DNA from: Thermoprotei archaeon
GTDB taxonomy: Archaea; Thermoproteota; Thermoprotei; Thermofilales; Thermofilaceae
Length of the DNA stretch: 5,008 bases
Reading direction: 5' to 3'
Assembly: GCA_003649495.1 (NCBI GenBank)
Contig: QMRZ01000115.1
Location: forward strand, 1 to 5,008
Numbering within the stretch: the first letter of the stretch is position 1; the number at the start of each line of letters is the position of its first letter. Of this stretch, positions 4,947 to 5,008 are shown piece after piece. The notes under the pieces were generated by a model. It searched no databases, was not told the DNA's origin, and saw only the letters and a program-made list of their open reading frames with translations. The position numbers were made by a program, and so were the translations under genes.

Positions 4947-4967
4947 CGGCGCCCCTATAGGGCGCCG
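4947..4967. repeat. Perfect 8-bp inverted repeat with 5-base loop around a stop codon
   Basis: CGGCGCCC (4947-4954) pairs perfectly with GGGCGCCG (4960-4967) around the loop CTATA. On the minus strand the loop holds the TAG stop of the partial gene, and the stem ends two bases before the Shine-Dalgarno site of the 62-residue gene. A GC-only stem there could limit ribosome access or mark a processing site. No T-run follows, so it is not a classical terminator. Confidence 0.55.
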
Positions 4968-5008
4968 ATGCTGGTGAAGAAGGCCCTAAGCCCGGACTCC
5001 CAGTTCGG
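4955..5008 (-). CDS. C-terminal end of an unidentified gene, truncated by window edge
   Basis: Seventeen codons and a TAG (4957-4955) read PNWESGLRAFFTSIGAL. This frame has G or C at 15 of 17 third positions, like the neighbouring genes, while the other two frames are either A/T-rich at third positions or closed. The piece is too short to identify. It is probably the upstream partner of the 62-residue gene, which begins 22 bases later on the same strand with its own ribosome binding site. Confidence 0.55.
   Translation of the reverse strand, partial: PNWESGLRAFFTSIGAL

Noticed and set aside
4947..4967. Rho-independent terminator
   Set aside because: The stem is perfect, but no T-run follows on either strand, and a ribosome binding site with an intact gene follows directly.
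1..5008. tRNA, rRNA, CRISPR array, insertion sequence or integration site
   Set aside because: No cloverleaf, spaced direct repeats, transposase or recombinase motifs were seen on reading both strands.

Overview
The window reads as a GC-rich chromosome segment from a thermophilic archaeon, most likely of the Thermoproteota (former Crenarchaeota). The reasons are TATA-type promoters 25-28 bases upstream of start codons with no Shine-Dalgarno site (leaderless transcription), short T-run terminators, frequent GTG starts, strong G/C bias at third codon positions, and Ala/Leu/Val/Glu/Arg-rich proteins. The genus cannot be named from this evidence.

Layout. Positions 1-147 (+) hold the 3' end of a gene that ends in a membrane anchor and a basic tail. 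It converges on a 602-residue surface protein gene on the minus strand (217-2025). After a 136-bp spacer comes a second minus-strand surface protein of 635 residues (2162-4069). Upstream of it, still on the minus strand, are a two-gene overlapping operon (a 128-residue helical protein, 4300-4686, and a 68-residue zinc-finger protein, 4110-4316), a 62-residue protein (4744-4932), and the 3' end of a further gene (4955-5008).

The two large proteins share one architecture: signal peptide, long beta-rich ectodomain with N-glycosylation sequons, one C-terminal transmembrane helix and a very short cytosolic tail. The 602-residue protein appears to have an N-terminal DOMON/CBM9-like domain and carries 12 sequons. 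The 635-residue protein has a carboxypeptidase-regulatory-like (Cna-B-like) domain beside the membrane. All three anchored proteins end in a hydrophobic/acidic motif: VVIEIG, IVLEIG and VVIE.

The most unusual signal is in the spacers. The 3' end and downstream flank of the plus-strand gene (129-174) recur, inverted and with gaps, upstream of the 602-residue gene (2036-2100). The copy includes a fossil C-terminal tail (VIEIGG-stop), a 14-bp perfect palindrome and what is now the TATA box of the 602-residue gene. This suggests that a paralogous family of anchored surface proteins was duplicated and rearranged here, and that an old gene end became the promoter of the present gene.

The small upstream genes are unrelated by sequence to the surface proteins. 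Nothing visible links them functionally beyond sharing a strand.
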